A stretch of DNA of 64,000 nucleotides from Methanosaeta sp. PtaU1.Bin112 (GTDB lineage: Archaea > Halobacteriota > Methanosarcinia > Methanotrichales > Methanotrichaceae), in NCBI GenBank assembly GCA_002067705.1, contig MVRL01000112.1, positions 1 through 64,000 on the forward strand, written 5' to 3'. The notes below the pieces were generated by a model, which did not search any database, had not been told where the DNA came from, and worked only from the letters and a program-made list of their open reading frames with translations. Position numbers and translations under genes: made by a program. Position 1 is the stretch's first letter; every line of letters starts with the position of its first letter. Positions 1-12,000 of this stretch are shown here, in pieces.

Positions 1-3000
1 CATAGGATCCCTGGCTGGAACGGACCGTCTTGGATGTCGAGACAGATCCATTGCCCTGCACGGAGCGGTTGGTCAGGACGTTCTCACCGTATTCATCTGC
101 ATATTCGCTGATGTTGAATCGTCCTGTATAGTCCTCGCGAGATTCGTAGACCGGTTTTTCAAAGGGCTTTACAACATCAGACTGCTTCTTGAGAACGCCG
201 ATGTGTCCTGCTCCCTCGAATTCGACCTCTGTCTTCAGAGTGCTGCCGTTCTCGCTCATCTTTAGGCTCTGGTCCCGGTCTATGCTGGTGGCGTAGCGGT
301 AGGATTCCCTGACTGATGCCTTGGAGATCTCGTTCTTGCCCTGAACGTCCTCAGTCCAGCGATCTCTGTAATCTATCGATCTATTGCCGGGCAGGATGAA
401 ACTGGTGGGGCGGTGGGTGGCGGATAGGCTGGTAATGGACTCTGTGGTACGGTTCTCCAAAACGAAGCGAGAGATCTGCTCGGCCTTGTAGCTGCCACTC
501 CCGCTCTCCCTGATGCTAATTGCCGTTCCTGGCTTCTCCACCAAAGTCACGCTGGCCGATGTGCTGATCGGTCCGGTCTCGCTGCTGGTGATGCTGGCCC
601 TATTGGTTATAATGTAGGGCTCGGGCCTGGTGTCCATGTTATTGTACACCCTGACAAATCCATCTCCAGTTACGCTCTGATCCATTGTGAAGGTCAGATT
701 GGCGCGGTCCGGCATCCTCAGGATGATTTCCATCACCCCATACTCTCCTGGAGCGAGCGTTCCTATTGTCCAGACATTGTTCGTCCCCTGATCGGGAATG
801 ATGCTGGTCGAGATGAGAATGCTGCTCGCAGGATAATACTCAGTCAGGACGACGTTGTGCAGGTCAATGCTGCCGTTATTGGAATAGATGATGCGGAAGG
901 TGGCATCTCCTCCCGGTGTGACGTCCTTGGTGAGGCAGGTCTTGGAAAGATGGAGGTCGGCATGGGGCTCTATGGTCTTGTAGATGCCTGCGTCCCAGCT
1001 CAGATCGCTCTGCCCTGAGGCCAAGATAATGGTCGTGGTCTTGCCAGTTGTTGGGTCGGCGTCACTGTTCAGCGCATCATCTCCTCCCTGGCCCTGCAAT
1101 GTAAAGCTGTAGCCGTCCGGCAGGCTGAAGGTCAGATTGTAGCTGCCCGGAAGAAGGTTATCGAAATGATATCGTCCGCTGCCATCGGTTATTGCTGTCA
1201 GCGTCGCCGTCTCGTTCTTAAGAGTTACCGTGATCCCGGCAACACCAGGCTCATCCGCGTCCTGAATGCCGTTCTTGTTCAGATCATCCCATACATAGTC
1301 TCCTAACGATGCCGATCGGTACATTCCCGCGTCCCAGCTCAGATCGCTCTGGCCTGGGACAATGGTGATGGTAGAGGTCTTGCCGGTTGTGGGATCGGCA
1401 TCGCTATCCAGCGCATCATCTGCTCCCTGATCCTGCAATGTAAAGCTGTAGCCTTCAGGCAGACTGAAGGTCAGATTGTAGCTGCCTGCAAGAAGGTTAT
1501 CGAAATGGTATAGGCCACTAGCATCGGTTATAGTCGTCAATGTCGTCGTTTGGTTCTTCAATGTCACCGTGACTGCGGCAATTCCGGGCTCTCCCGCGTC
1601 CTGCACACCGTTTTTGTTCAGATCTTCCCAAACCAGGTCTCCCAAAGCGGCCCGCTCATAAAATCCCGCATCTATACTGTTATCGGTCCTTCCGGAAAAT
1701 ATGCTCACTATTCCGGTCCGTCCGCTTGAGTCGATATCGCTATCCAGGCCATCATCGCTGCCGGAGTTCTGCGGGCTGGCCTGATAGCCGCCGGGAGGAA
1801 TGAATTTCAGGTAATATTCTCCTGCCGTTAGATGGCCGAAGCCGTAGACTCCATTTTCGTCGGTGACTGTTGTGGCCACCAAATTATCATTGATGTCATA
1901 AAGCTCAACGGTAACTCCTGCGATCCCAGGCTCGCCGCTGTCCTGGATGCCATTGAAATTTAGGTCATTCCAGACAAGATCGCCGAGAGCAACGCTCCGA
2001 CTTAAAGCTGCATCCAAGCTCGTGTCGTAGGCTCCGGAGGATACTGTGAAGACATCCGACCTGCCACTGCCATCCACGTCGCTGTCCAGGTTGTCATCCG
2101 GCCCCCGGTCTTTGGGGCTGAAGCTGTATCCTTCCAGTGCATAGAAGACCAGGTAATAATCACCGGGAACGACCCCGGTGAAGTAGTAGTGTCCGCTGGC
2201 ATCAGTCGCGGTGCTTGCGGCCAAAGTGCCGTCAGCCCGGTAAAGCTCTACCATCACTCCCGGCAACCCCAATCCACGGCCCTGGTTGATGCCGTCGGCA
2301 TTCTGGTCATCCCAGACGTAGTCGCCAATAGTTGCCGGCCTTAGCAATCCGGCGTCGATGGTCAGATCCGTTTGGCCAGAGGTCAGCGTTGCTGCCGGTG
2401 TCCGGCCGTTTTGGTCTGCGTTGCTGTCTTTTGCGGAATCTGTGCCCTGGCCGACAGAGGTGAAAGTATAGCCCTGCGGTGAGCTGAAGACGAGATAGTA
2501 GCTGTCCGGTTGCAGTCCGGTGAAGTCATAGTAGCCGTCCACTCCGGTGAATGTGGTATCCACGAGGGTGCCGTCCGACAAATAGAGGCTCACCACCACT
2601 CCTGCAACAGGCGGCTCGCCGCTGTCCTGTATTCCGTTGCCGTTGGTATCTTCCCAGACATAGTCTCCCAAAGTCGCCTTCTGGTTGAATCCAGCCCACC
2701 AGCTCAGATCGGTCTCTGCTGGATACAAAGATATGATTTGAGTCTTGCCTCGAGTATCGGCATCGCTGTCTATAGTATCGTCATCGCCCTGATTGTCTGG
2801 GCTGGGGGCGAAGCCTGAAGGGTCATCGAATATCAGGTAATAGTCGCCGGGCATAAGGCCAGCAAACAGGTAGCGTCCGTCGGCATCGGTCGTGGTTGTG
2901 GCGATCTCAGTTCCGTCGGCGCGATACAGATGGACAACAACTCCCGGTATTCCTTTGCCTACGCCCTCGTACATTCCGTTGGCATTGTTGTCATCCCAGA

Positions 3001-6000
3001 CAAAGCCGCCTAAAGATGCCGGTTGGTAGAGTCCGGCATCCCAGGAAGGATCGTTCTGGCCGGATGCCAGAGAGATGAGGTCGGTGCGGCCATCTGCACC
3101 CGCGTCGCTGTCCATTGAGTTGTCTCCGTTATCCTTGGGGCTGAATTGATCGCCCTCTGGAGCCAGGAACTTAAGAGAATAGCTGCCCGGTGCAAGATCT
3201 TCAAAGCTATAGCGGCCGTTGATATCGGTGGATGTGGTCCTCACCAGCTGGCCATCGGCATCATAAAGCTCTACAGGAACGCCGAATATACCCGCCTCGC
3301 CTGTATCCTGCAGGCCGTTGGCGTTGACATCGTCCCAGACATAATCTCCCAATGAGGCCGGCCTGTAAATCCCGGCGTCGACGGAGTGATCATTTTGAGC
3401 ATAGCCCAGGTTCACAGGTCCGGTCTTGCCATCGGCTCCTGCATCGCTGTCTTTGTCATCATCGCCTGAATTGGGGGTGGTAAAGGCGTATCCTGTTGGA
3501 AGGTCGAACCGGACATAATAGGTTCCCGCGTCCAGGAAGCTGAATGCGTAATCTCCGTTGCTGTCGGTGAATGTGACGCTGAGCATACTGCCGCTCTGAT
3601 CCAGCAACACCACCTCAACCCCGGACAATCCAGGCTCACCAGAATCCTGGATGCCGTTGCCGTTTATGTCCTCCCAAACCCGATCGCCCAGGGAAGACTT
3701 GATTCCCAATCCCGCATCCCGGCTTAAGTCCCGGTCTCCAGACTGCAAGGTGAAGACCCCGGTGCTTCCATCTGCCCTGGCATCGCTGTCCTGATTGCCG
3801 TCCAGTCCCCGATGGGCCGGGCTGAATGTGTATCCCGCCGGGGCCTGGAAGATCAGATAATAGTCGCCTGGGGCTAGGCCGGAAAAGAGGTAATTTCCAG
3901 AGGAGTCGGTTGTCGTGCTACTTACAAATCCGCTGCTTGTGCTGTACAGGTCCACGGTTACATCCGCAATTCCGCTTTCTCCCGCATCCTGGATACCATC
4001 GCCGTTTGCATCTATCCAGACACGGTCACCGAGAACGATGGGCCGATACATTCCTGCGTCCTGGCTGAGGTCATGCTGTCCTGATATCAATACAAAGCTG
4101 GCCGTCCTTCCGCTGCCATCGGCATCGCTATCCAGGCCGTCATCATTGCCCTGATTCTGCGGGCTGAGGGCGTAGCCTGAGGGTGCGGAGAACTCCAGAT
4201 AATACTCGCCTGGAATCAGGCCCACAAAGCTGTAGTCTCCCGCGTTGTTGGTGGTGGTTGTGGAGACAAGAGTTCCATCCGACTTATAGATGGTGACTGT
4301 AACCCCGGATAGACCAACCTCGCCCGCGTCCTGGATGCCGTTTCCGTTGCTGTCCACCCAGACATGGTCTCCCACCGTGGCCGGCCTGATGATCCCCGCA
4401 TCGAGCGACAAAACGGTCTGGCCGGAGAACAATGTCACAGAATCGGTCTCCCCACTTGCTTTTGCATCGCTGTCCAGGCTATCGTCGCCTCCCTGGTCCG
4501 CGGAGGTAAAGCAGCAGCCGGATGATCTCACGAACCGGACATAATAGTCGCCGGGATCAAGTCCAGTAAATCCATAAAATCCATTTCCGTCAGTGGTGGT
4601 GGTCTTCAGAAGCGTGCCCGAAGAGGAATGAAGCTGTACCGTGACTGCGGGCACGCCCACCTCACCGCTGTCCTGGATGCCGTTGGCGTTGCTGTCCTCC
4701 CAGACATAATCTCCTAATGCACATTTCTGGTTTATTCCTGCCCACCAGCTAAGATCGCTCTCCCCGGAGAGCAGGGTTGTCGTCTCCGTCCTGCCATTCA
4801 CAGCAGGATCGCTATCTACGCTGTCATCATTGCCCTGATTTTGGGGGCTTAAGCTGTAGCCAGGCGGAGACTGGAAGATCAGATAGTAATCGCCAGGCAC
4901 CAGATCCGGAAACAGATAATAGCCGTTGGCATTGGTGGTTGTGGTGCCGGCAAGAGTTCCATCTGCATGGTAGAGGTTTACCGTCACTGAAGGAATACCG
5001 TTACCCCTGCCCTGGTACAGTCCGTCTGCATTCTGGTCGTCCCAGACAAATCCGCCCAATGACGACAGCATATAGTAGCCGGCATCCCAGGTGATGTCGC
5101 TCTCGCCGGATACAAGCGTGGTGAGAGGGGTCTGGCCATTCATTCCCGCATCGCTATCCAGAGTATCATCCCCACCCTGATCAGCCGGGCTTTGATAATA
5201 GCCGCTGGGGGTGGCAAACCTCACATAATAGCCAGCAGGAGGCAGGTCTGTGAAGGCATACTTGCCATCAGCATCGGTGAATCTCTCGGCGATCTTGTCC
5301 CCCAGAGCGCTGAAAAGCTCCACCTTGACATCGGCCAAGCCCGGCTCGTCCAAATCCTGCCGGCCATTGGCGTTCCTGTCCAACCAGGCAAGGTCGCCTA
5401 GAGCGGCCAGCCGGTAAGCTCCAGCATCCAGGTCCAGGTTAACCTCTCCTGATAGCAGGGAGACTATACCCGTTTTGCCCTCAAATCCGGCATCGCTGTT
5501 GTAGGCAGCGCCATTTGCTCCCTCGGGACTGAAGAAGTATCCGGATGGCAGCACAAACTGGACGAAGTAGTCGCCCGGATCCAGGCCAGGGAATCCGTAA
5601 AATCCCGAGGCGTCTGTGGTTGTCTCAGCCAGCTTTGTGCCTGAGGAGTCAAATAGCAATACAGTGGCTCCAGCTATGCCCGGCTCGCCTGATTCCTGAA
5701 TGCCGTTGGCATTGAGATCATCCCAGAAGAAGTCCCCAAGCGAAGCTTTCTGGTTAAGGCCGGCATCAAATGTGGGATTGCTCTCCCCGGAGATGAGGCT
5801 GAATGTATCCGTTCTGCCGTTCACTCCTGCATCGCTGTCCTTGCTGTTATCGCCGCCCGCATCCTTGGAGCTGAAGCTGTAGCTAACCGGGGCATGGAAT
5901 ATCAGATAGTAATCGCCCGGGGCCAGGTCAATGAAGCTGTAAGCGCCGTTTGCATCGGTAACTGCAGTTGCCGCCAGGCCTCCATCCGACCGGTGCAGCT

Positions 6001-9000
6001 CAACCACCACATCTGCCAGACCCGTCTCGCCCGGGTCCTGAATGCCGTTGCCATCCAGGTCCACCCATACAAAGTCGCCTATATTTGCCGGTCGATAGAT
6101 GCCGGCATCCCAGGAATTGTCGACTTCGTTAGAGCTCAGGGTGATGAGTGTAGTTCTGCCAGTATTGATGTTGGCGTCGCTGTCAATGTCGTCATCGCTG
6201 CCCTGGTTAGCGCTGGTGAATTTGTATCCAGAGGGAAGGCCGAACTCCAGCCGATAATCTCCCGGAGCCAGGTCTGCAAATGCATACAGTCCATTGGCAT
6301 CAGTTGTGGTCTGGCCTATCTGGGTGCCGTCAGGCAGGTAAAGCTTCACCGTCACGCCGGCGACGCCCGTCTCACCTGCATCCTGCAGTCCATTGCCGTT
6401 TGTGTCATCCCAGACATAATCTCCGATCGATGCGGTCCGATAAAATCCCGCATCGATTGTGGGATTGGTCTCGCCGGAAAGCAGGGCGACTGAAGCCGTC
6501 TGGCCGGCAGAATTGATGTCGCTATCTTTGCTGTCGTCTGTTCCCGCATTTTGAGAGGCGATCACATAGCCGCCGGGTGCGGTGAACTTGAGGTAGTAGC
6601 TGCCCGGATCCAAGTTCGTGAAACCATACAGGCCATTGCTGTCTGTGGTGGTCTCAGCCACCTTGCCATTGCTATTGAAGAGCTCTACCAAAACGCCGGC
6701 GATTCCCGACTCGCCCGGATCCTGGATGCCATTGTTGTTAATGTCTTCCCAGGCGTAGTCTCCCAATGAGGCTTTCTGATTGAGGCCGGCATCGCGGCTC
6801 TCATCGTTTTCGCCTGATGAGAGGGAGAAGATATCCGTCTTCCCGTTCACTTTTGCATCGCTGTCCAGGGAATCGGCCCCACCCTGATCGGCCAGGGTGA
6901 AGCTGTAGCCGGCAGGAGCCACAAAGGTCAGGTAGTAGTCGCCGGGAGTGAGGCCGGAGAAGCTGTAGTAGCCTGCTGCATTCGTGGTGGTGCTGTCGAC
7001 CAGCGTTCCATCGGACTGGAAGAGGCTCACGCTAACCTGTTCCATAGGATCCTCCCCGGCATCTTGCAGGCCGTTTCCGTCAATATCCTTCCAGACATAA
7101 TCGCCAACCGAGGCCAAGCGGTAGTATCCTGCATCCCAGGTGAGGTCATTCTCTCCCGGGTCGAGGGTTGTGGTTATGGTCTTTCCAAATGCATCCGCAT
7201 CGCTGTCCAGGGCATTGTCGCTGCCCTGATCCTGGAGGCTGATCAGATAGCCGGACGGAGTGGTGAAACGGAGATAGTAGTCGCCCGGCATGAGATCGAT
7301 GAAATGGTAATTGCCGCCAGCATCAGTTGAAGTCTCTGCGACCTTGTTGTTATTTCCCCGGTACAGTTCCACCAGGACATTTGCAAGGCCGGTTTCGCCT
7401 GCATCCTGGATTCCATTGGCATTGAGATCCTCCCAGACATAGTCGCCGATGCTTGCCACCTTCAGGATGTTGACAAGCGCAGCATCTGATGATATCTGGT
7501 CGAGTCCCTGAGACCGGTAGAGGACATCGATGTTGTTGGTCAGCGTCCTTCCCGCTCTGTTTTCGGCAGTATCCTTTACCAGAGCTTTCAGTCTTATGGC
7601 CAGGGTTCTCGGTCCATTGAAATCCCCCAGGGTCCAGGTGAGTATAGTATTCTGGCTGGCATCGGTCGTGATGACCGGGTCCCCGCCGCAAGCCGTGCAG
7701 CCGGAGCAGCTATCCGACAGGCAGCTAGACTCCTTATACTCAAGCCCGGAAGGCAGGGTCTCCACGATCCTGGTATTTCCGTAGGGAGTATTGCCGTAAA
7801 AGACGATGTTGATGGGAAACTCAATGGTTTGGCCGACGATGACGCTCACATCCGGTCCCTTGTTCACATCCACCAGGGTGGAGGTGGCGCTGTCCGTTGC
7901 CTGGCTGTATACGCATCCTGAAGCGCAGGAACCCTTCACCTGGACGTTGTTGCCCATGTCGCCATCTATATTGGTCGCACTGGCAGTGATCGTCCTCTGC
8001 CACACATTTGTGCCCTGGCTGATCGACAGTCCGGTCCATTTTATGGTGGTCCAGCCCGCTTGCGGCGTATCAGGAGATACAACTCCGTCGCCGGCGGAGA
8101 TCGAAGAATAGCCGTCTCCCAGGACATCGGTGACCTCCACGTTGCTTGCCGCCGCGGTGCCGGTGTTGCTCACCGAGACAGTCCAGCTCACCGCTCCTCC
8201 TGCCTTCTGAACCTTGGGGGTCTTGGATACCACGAGAACTGGCTTGGTGGGCGTGATTGACTTGGTGTTAGTGGCCGTCGGACGGGCGTTCCCGCAGCTG
8301 TCAAAGAAGTTGAAGGTGACCACGCTGTTAGAGGTCACCACCGTAGAGCAGCAGTCCGGGCAGTTTTGCAGAGAGAACTCGATGGTTATTGACTCGCCCT
8401 GCAAGATCTTGTCCACATTGGCAGAAGACCAGGTTAAAGTCCGTGCCACCGGGTCGTAAACGGGCTCGGCATTGGCGAAAGTTCGGCCCGCCTTGTTGCT
8501 GGTGATTTTGGCGCTGGCGCTCACATAAACAAATCCGGTGGGAAGAGTCTCAACGATGCTTCCCACAGTAGCCGTTGCCGCGCTGTTGGCAATGACGATC
8601 CGGTAAGTTCCTCCGCAGCTGGTCAGAGCATATGGCTGGCTGATGGAGATAGATGGCAGAGTCACCAGATTGGCGGTAGTGGTGCTGCTGCTCCCGGCTG
8701 AGGGACAGCAGCCCCAGTAAACGGTTGCTCGATCCTGAGTATTGGCCTGGCAGTTATTGACATTTGCCTTGAGAGTGACCGTAGATGTGGCGAGAGGGGC
8801 CAGATCGGCAATATTCCAGACCAATGGATCGGCAGAAGTGCCGCTGCCTGAACTTGCCGAGGGTGTGGATGAGACATATACCGCATTGGCGGGAAGAATA
8901 TCGTTGAGCACTACCTGCTTGGCGGTGTAGTCTCCGTTGCTGGTCAGCTTGATGGTCCAGGTGACCTCCTGGCCTGTCTCGGCATAAGTGGTGGCCGGCG

Positions 9001-12000
9001 TCTTGCTGACGGTGATGCTGGGGCTGTATCTAGCGACCGAGACCGGGCTGCCGGCTGAGAGTGAGCCGCTTCCGCAGGGCTGCTTGAAGTCGATCTGAGC
9101 ATTGGCGGTTCCGCCCGTGCCAAAGGCGCAGGCATCTGTTACCCGGGCTGTGAAGTCAATGGTTACTACGGTCCCGGGAGCCATGCCCTCCGGCTGAGAG
9201 AAATACCATTTTAGGGAGTTTCCGGAAAATAGCGTGCCCGTGGGCAAGAAGCCGCTGGGGCTGGAAGATGGTGTGTAGGAATCTATAACCATCCCTGCCG
9301 GCAGAAGCTCATTGACGGTCAGGTCATAAGCATAGGCATCGCCTGCGTTTTTAAACTCCAGCTTGAAGGTGGCAATGTCGCCGCAGGTATCGACCTTGCT
9401 TGCCTGATGCTTGGTGGCCTGCAAGGTGGTGGAGACCAGCTCTACCTTTGAAGAGTCCGTGATCTCCTGGCAGTTTTCGCCGCCGCAGCCCCATCGCGCC
9501 AGGACATTATTATTAAGATTGCTGCATCCGACGATCTTGGAATGGAACTCGATGATGTAACCCTTGTTGGGTGGCATATCGGGCAGATTCCAGGTGAGGG
9601 TCTGGCCGTTCACTGTGGGCTCCAAAGGCGTGCCGTCCAGTGTAGCGCTCCCCAAAACATAGCTCAAACCGGCATCTTGGGTATCTTCCACCTGGACGTT
9701 GTAGGCAGTTCCGCTGCCGCTGTTGGTTACATAGAGTCTCCAGGTGAGGACCTTCTGCGTCGCAAAGAATACCTCCGGGGTCTTTTTCAAGATCAAGCGT
9801 CCTTTATCGAGCAGCATGGGCGAACCTGAGAAGCTGCCGGTGCGCAGATTGTTGCAGTTGTCCCTGTAGCTCAGATCTGCCGATATGAGCTTGTCCTGGC
9901 TGCAGCTCTTTCTCACCTTGAAGGAAATTGTTCCCATCCCGCCATCGCAACTGATGTCATTTCCCAGGCTCCAGGTCAACTTGTTGCCGCTTCGGGTGGG
10001 CTCGATGGAGGGAACGGGGATTCCGCCCGAATTAATGCCGCTGATGGTGGCCGGGCCAACATATTTGAAGTTGGCATCATCGTAGATCACTTCCATCGCG
10101 TCTCCCGTCCATAACCCATTCTGATGCAGTTTTATGGTGAAGTCGTAGCTGCCGCATGATTCCATCTTCTGGGGATAGTCCATGTCAATGGAAAAATCGG
10201 ACTGGCTCACGGAGACGGATACACCTTCGTGAAAGGCCAGGTCCTGGTTGCATCCGGAGGGCTTGCCGGATATGATAAGGTCCGACCAGTCCACAAAGCC
10301 GCCTGTGTTGGGCTGGTAAAGGCTGTAGGTGATCTCCAGCTTGGCTCCATTTGCCAGCCAGGCCGCGTCCAGGAAGTCCAGAACAATGGGTGTGCCCAGG
10401 GTTATGGTTCTGGTAACGCTCCCACCAGGCGTGACTGTAAAGACCGCATCTCCGGTCATGGAGCCGCCCGGGAAGGTCTGACCGTTATTGCCCTGCTCAG
10501 TGAAGCTCATAGCCCCCCAGGTCAGACCGGTTACGTCTGTAAACTGGTAAGTTGTGCTGTAGGCTATCTCCCGGCAGTTCTCCTGGGGGGACGGGCCGGC
10601 AGTCTTGCTGGAGGTAAAAAAAGTATCCGCACATTCCACCAAAATGCTCTTGCCGGCGCTCCCAGAGAACTGGCAGCCGCAGCAGTCTGTGAGTGTGCTG
10701 GTTTTCAAGGTATTGGTGAAGGACTGGCCGCAGTTGCAGGGGTTATCGGAGGGCTTCATTACTATGCTGGCTCCGGGGCTCCAGGCCACGCCTGACTGAA
10801 GCTGTACTCCACTCCAGGTAATGGTGTGGGCAATTGCGTCTACCACACCTCCCGCAGCAGAAACGACTGAGAAGGTAGCCGGATAGGTATCGACGATGTC
10901 CACGGTGACGCTAGTGGTAGGGCAATTTCCCTGGCGGTAGAGTGCCGTGATAGAGTATGATCCGGATTGATCCAGATAAAGGGTATCAGGGCCTTCCTTG
11001 GTGACGGCTATGCCGGGCTTGCCGCTCCCATCCAAAGAGAAGCTAAAGACCTTGGTGGGAGGAGCCCACTCTTTATCGCACTCATCAAAATAGTTGGGCA
11101 CAAAGGCCAAAATTCCGCTGGACGGTGCGTCACAGGCGCCCTGTTTCATCTGCAGATTGAAGGCAATTGTCCCGGAAGACTGGCCAGGCACATCGCCCAA
11201 TACTAAAATGGATGTAGCGGGATCATAGTAGCCACCTGTTACGTCCACAATTTCGTACTGAGGAGCAAGTCCCTGAATATGGAAATGCACATCTTTGGCT
11301 TTGCCAAGGCCAGTGTTGCTGTAAGGGATGGTCACAAGGGCTTTTCCACAGTAGGGGACGACTATAGATGATGGAAGAGTGAAATCGAATCCTGGAATTT
11401 TCAGCAGTATTTTCACGCTGGCTTTGGCATAATTGTCCTGGCACAGATCACCGCTGCACCCCCAGTTGGCTTTTGCTTCCTCAAAAAGGTCCGTGCATTT
11501 GATGATCTTTTCTGTGATCGTTACAATTTTTCGCTCTCCCACAGCGATTGTGCCCAGATTCCAGGTATAATCGGGCGGAAGGGATGTATCTGGAAGTGGA
11601 TTTGCACTCAACTGGACAAGGCCGCTTCCCAGGCTGTTGGTCATTACCACATTGTAAGCTGTGCCGGTTCCAATGTTCTCGACAGCAATCTGGAAATCGA
11701 TCGAGTCATCCACACCGGCTGTGACCACAGTTGGCGTCTTGAGGATCTTGAGCAGGCCGCGATTGACGGTGAAGGTTGATGATGTGGTGAAGCTGGCCGA
11801 GCCGCCGGTATAGGCCAGATCGGCTTTGAGGTTCTGGCCGTCCTGGGCGCTGCAGCCTGCCTTCAGTGTGAAGCTGAGTGTAATGGTCTCGCCCACATTC
11901 AGGTCACCTCTGGTGCCGCCGTTGGTGATCCCCAGGGTGGCGGTCCTCCAGGCAAAGCTGGATGTACCGCGTGCCCCGTCCGGCAGGCTGGCATAGCTCT

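Noticed and set aside
5894-6493. 199-residue plus-strand ORF inside the giant gene
   Set aside because: It is the shadow of the minus-strand repeats; it has no signal peptide or ribosome site and the composition follows the repeats.
965-7450. CRISPR array or noncoding tandem repeat
   Set aside because: The period of about 340 bp is in frame with an open coding sequence and encodes recognisable SdrD B-like domains.
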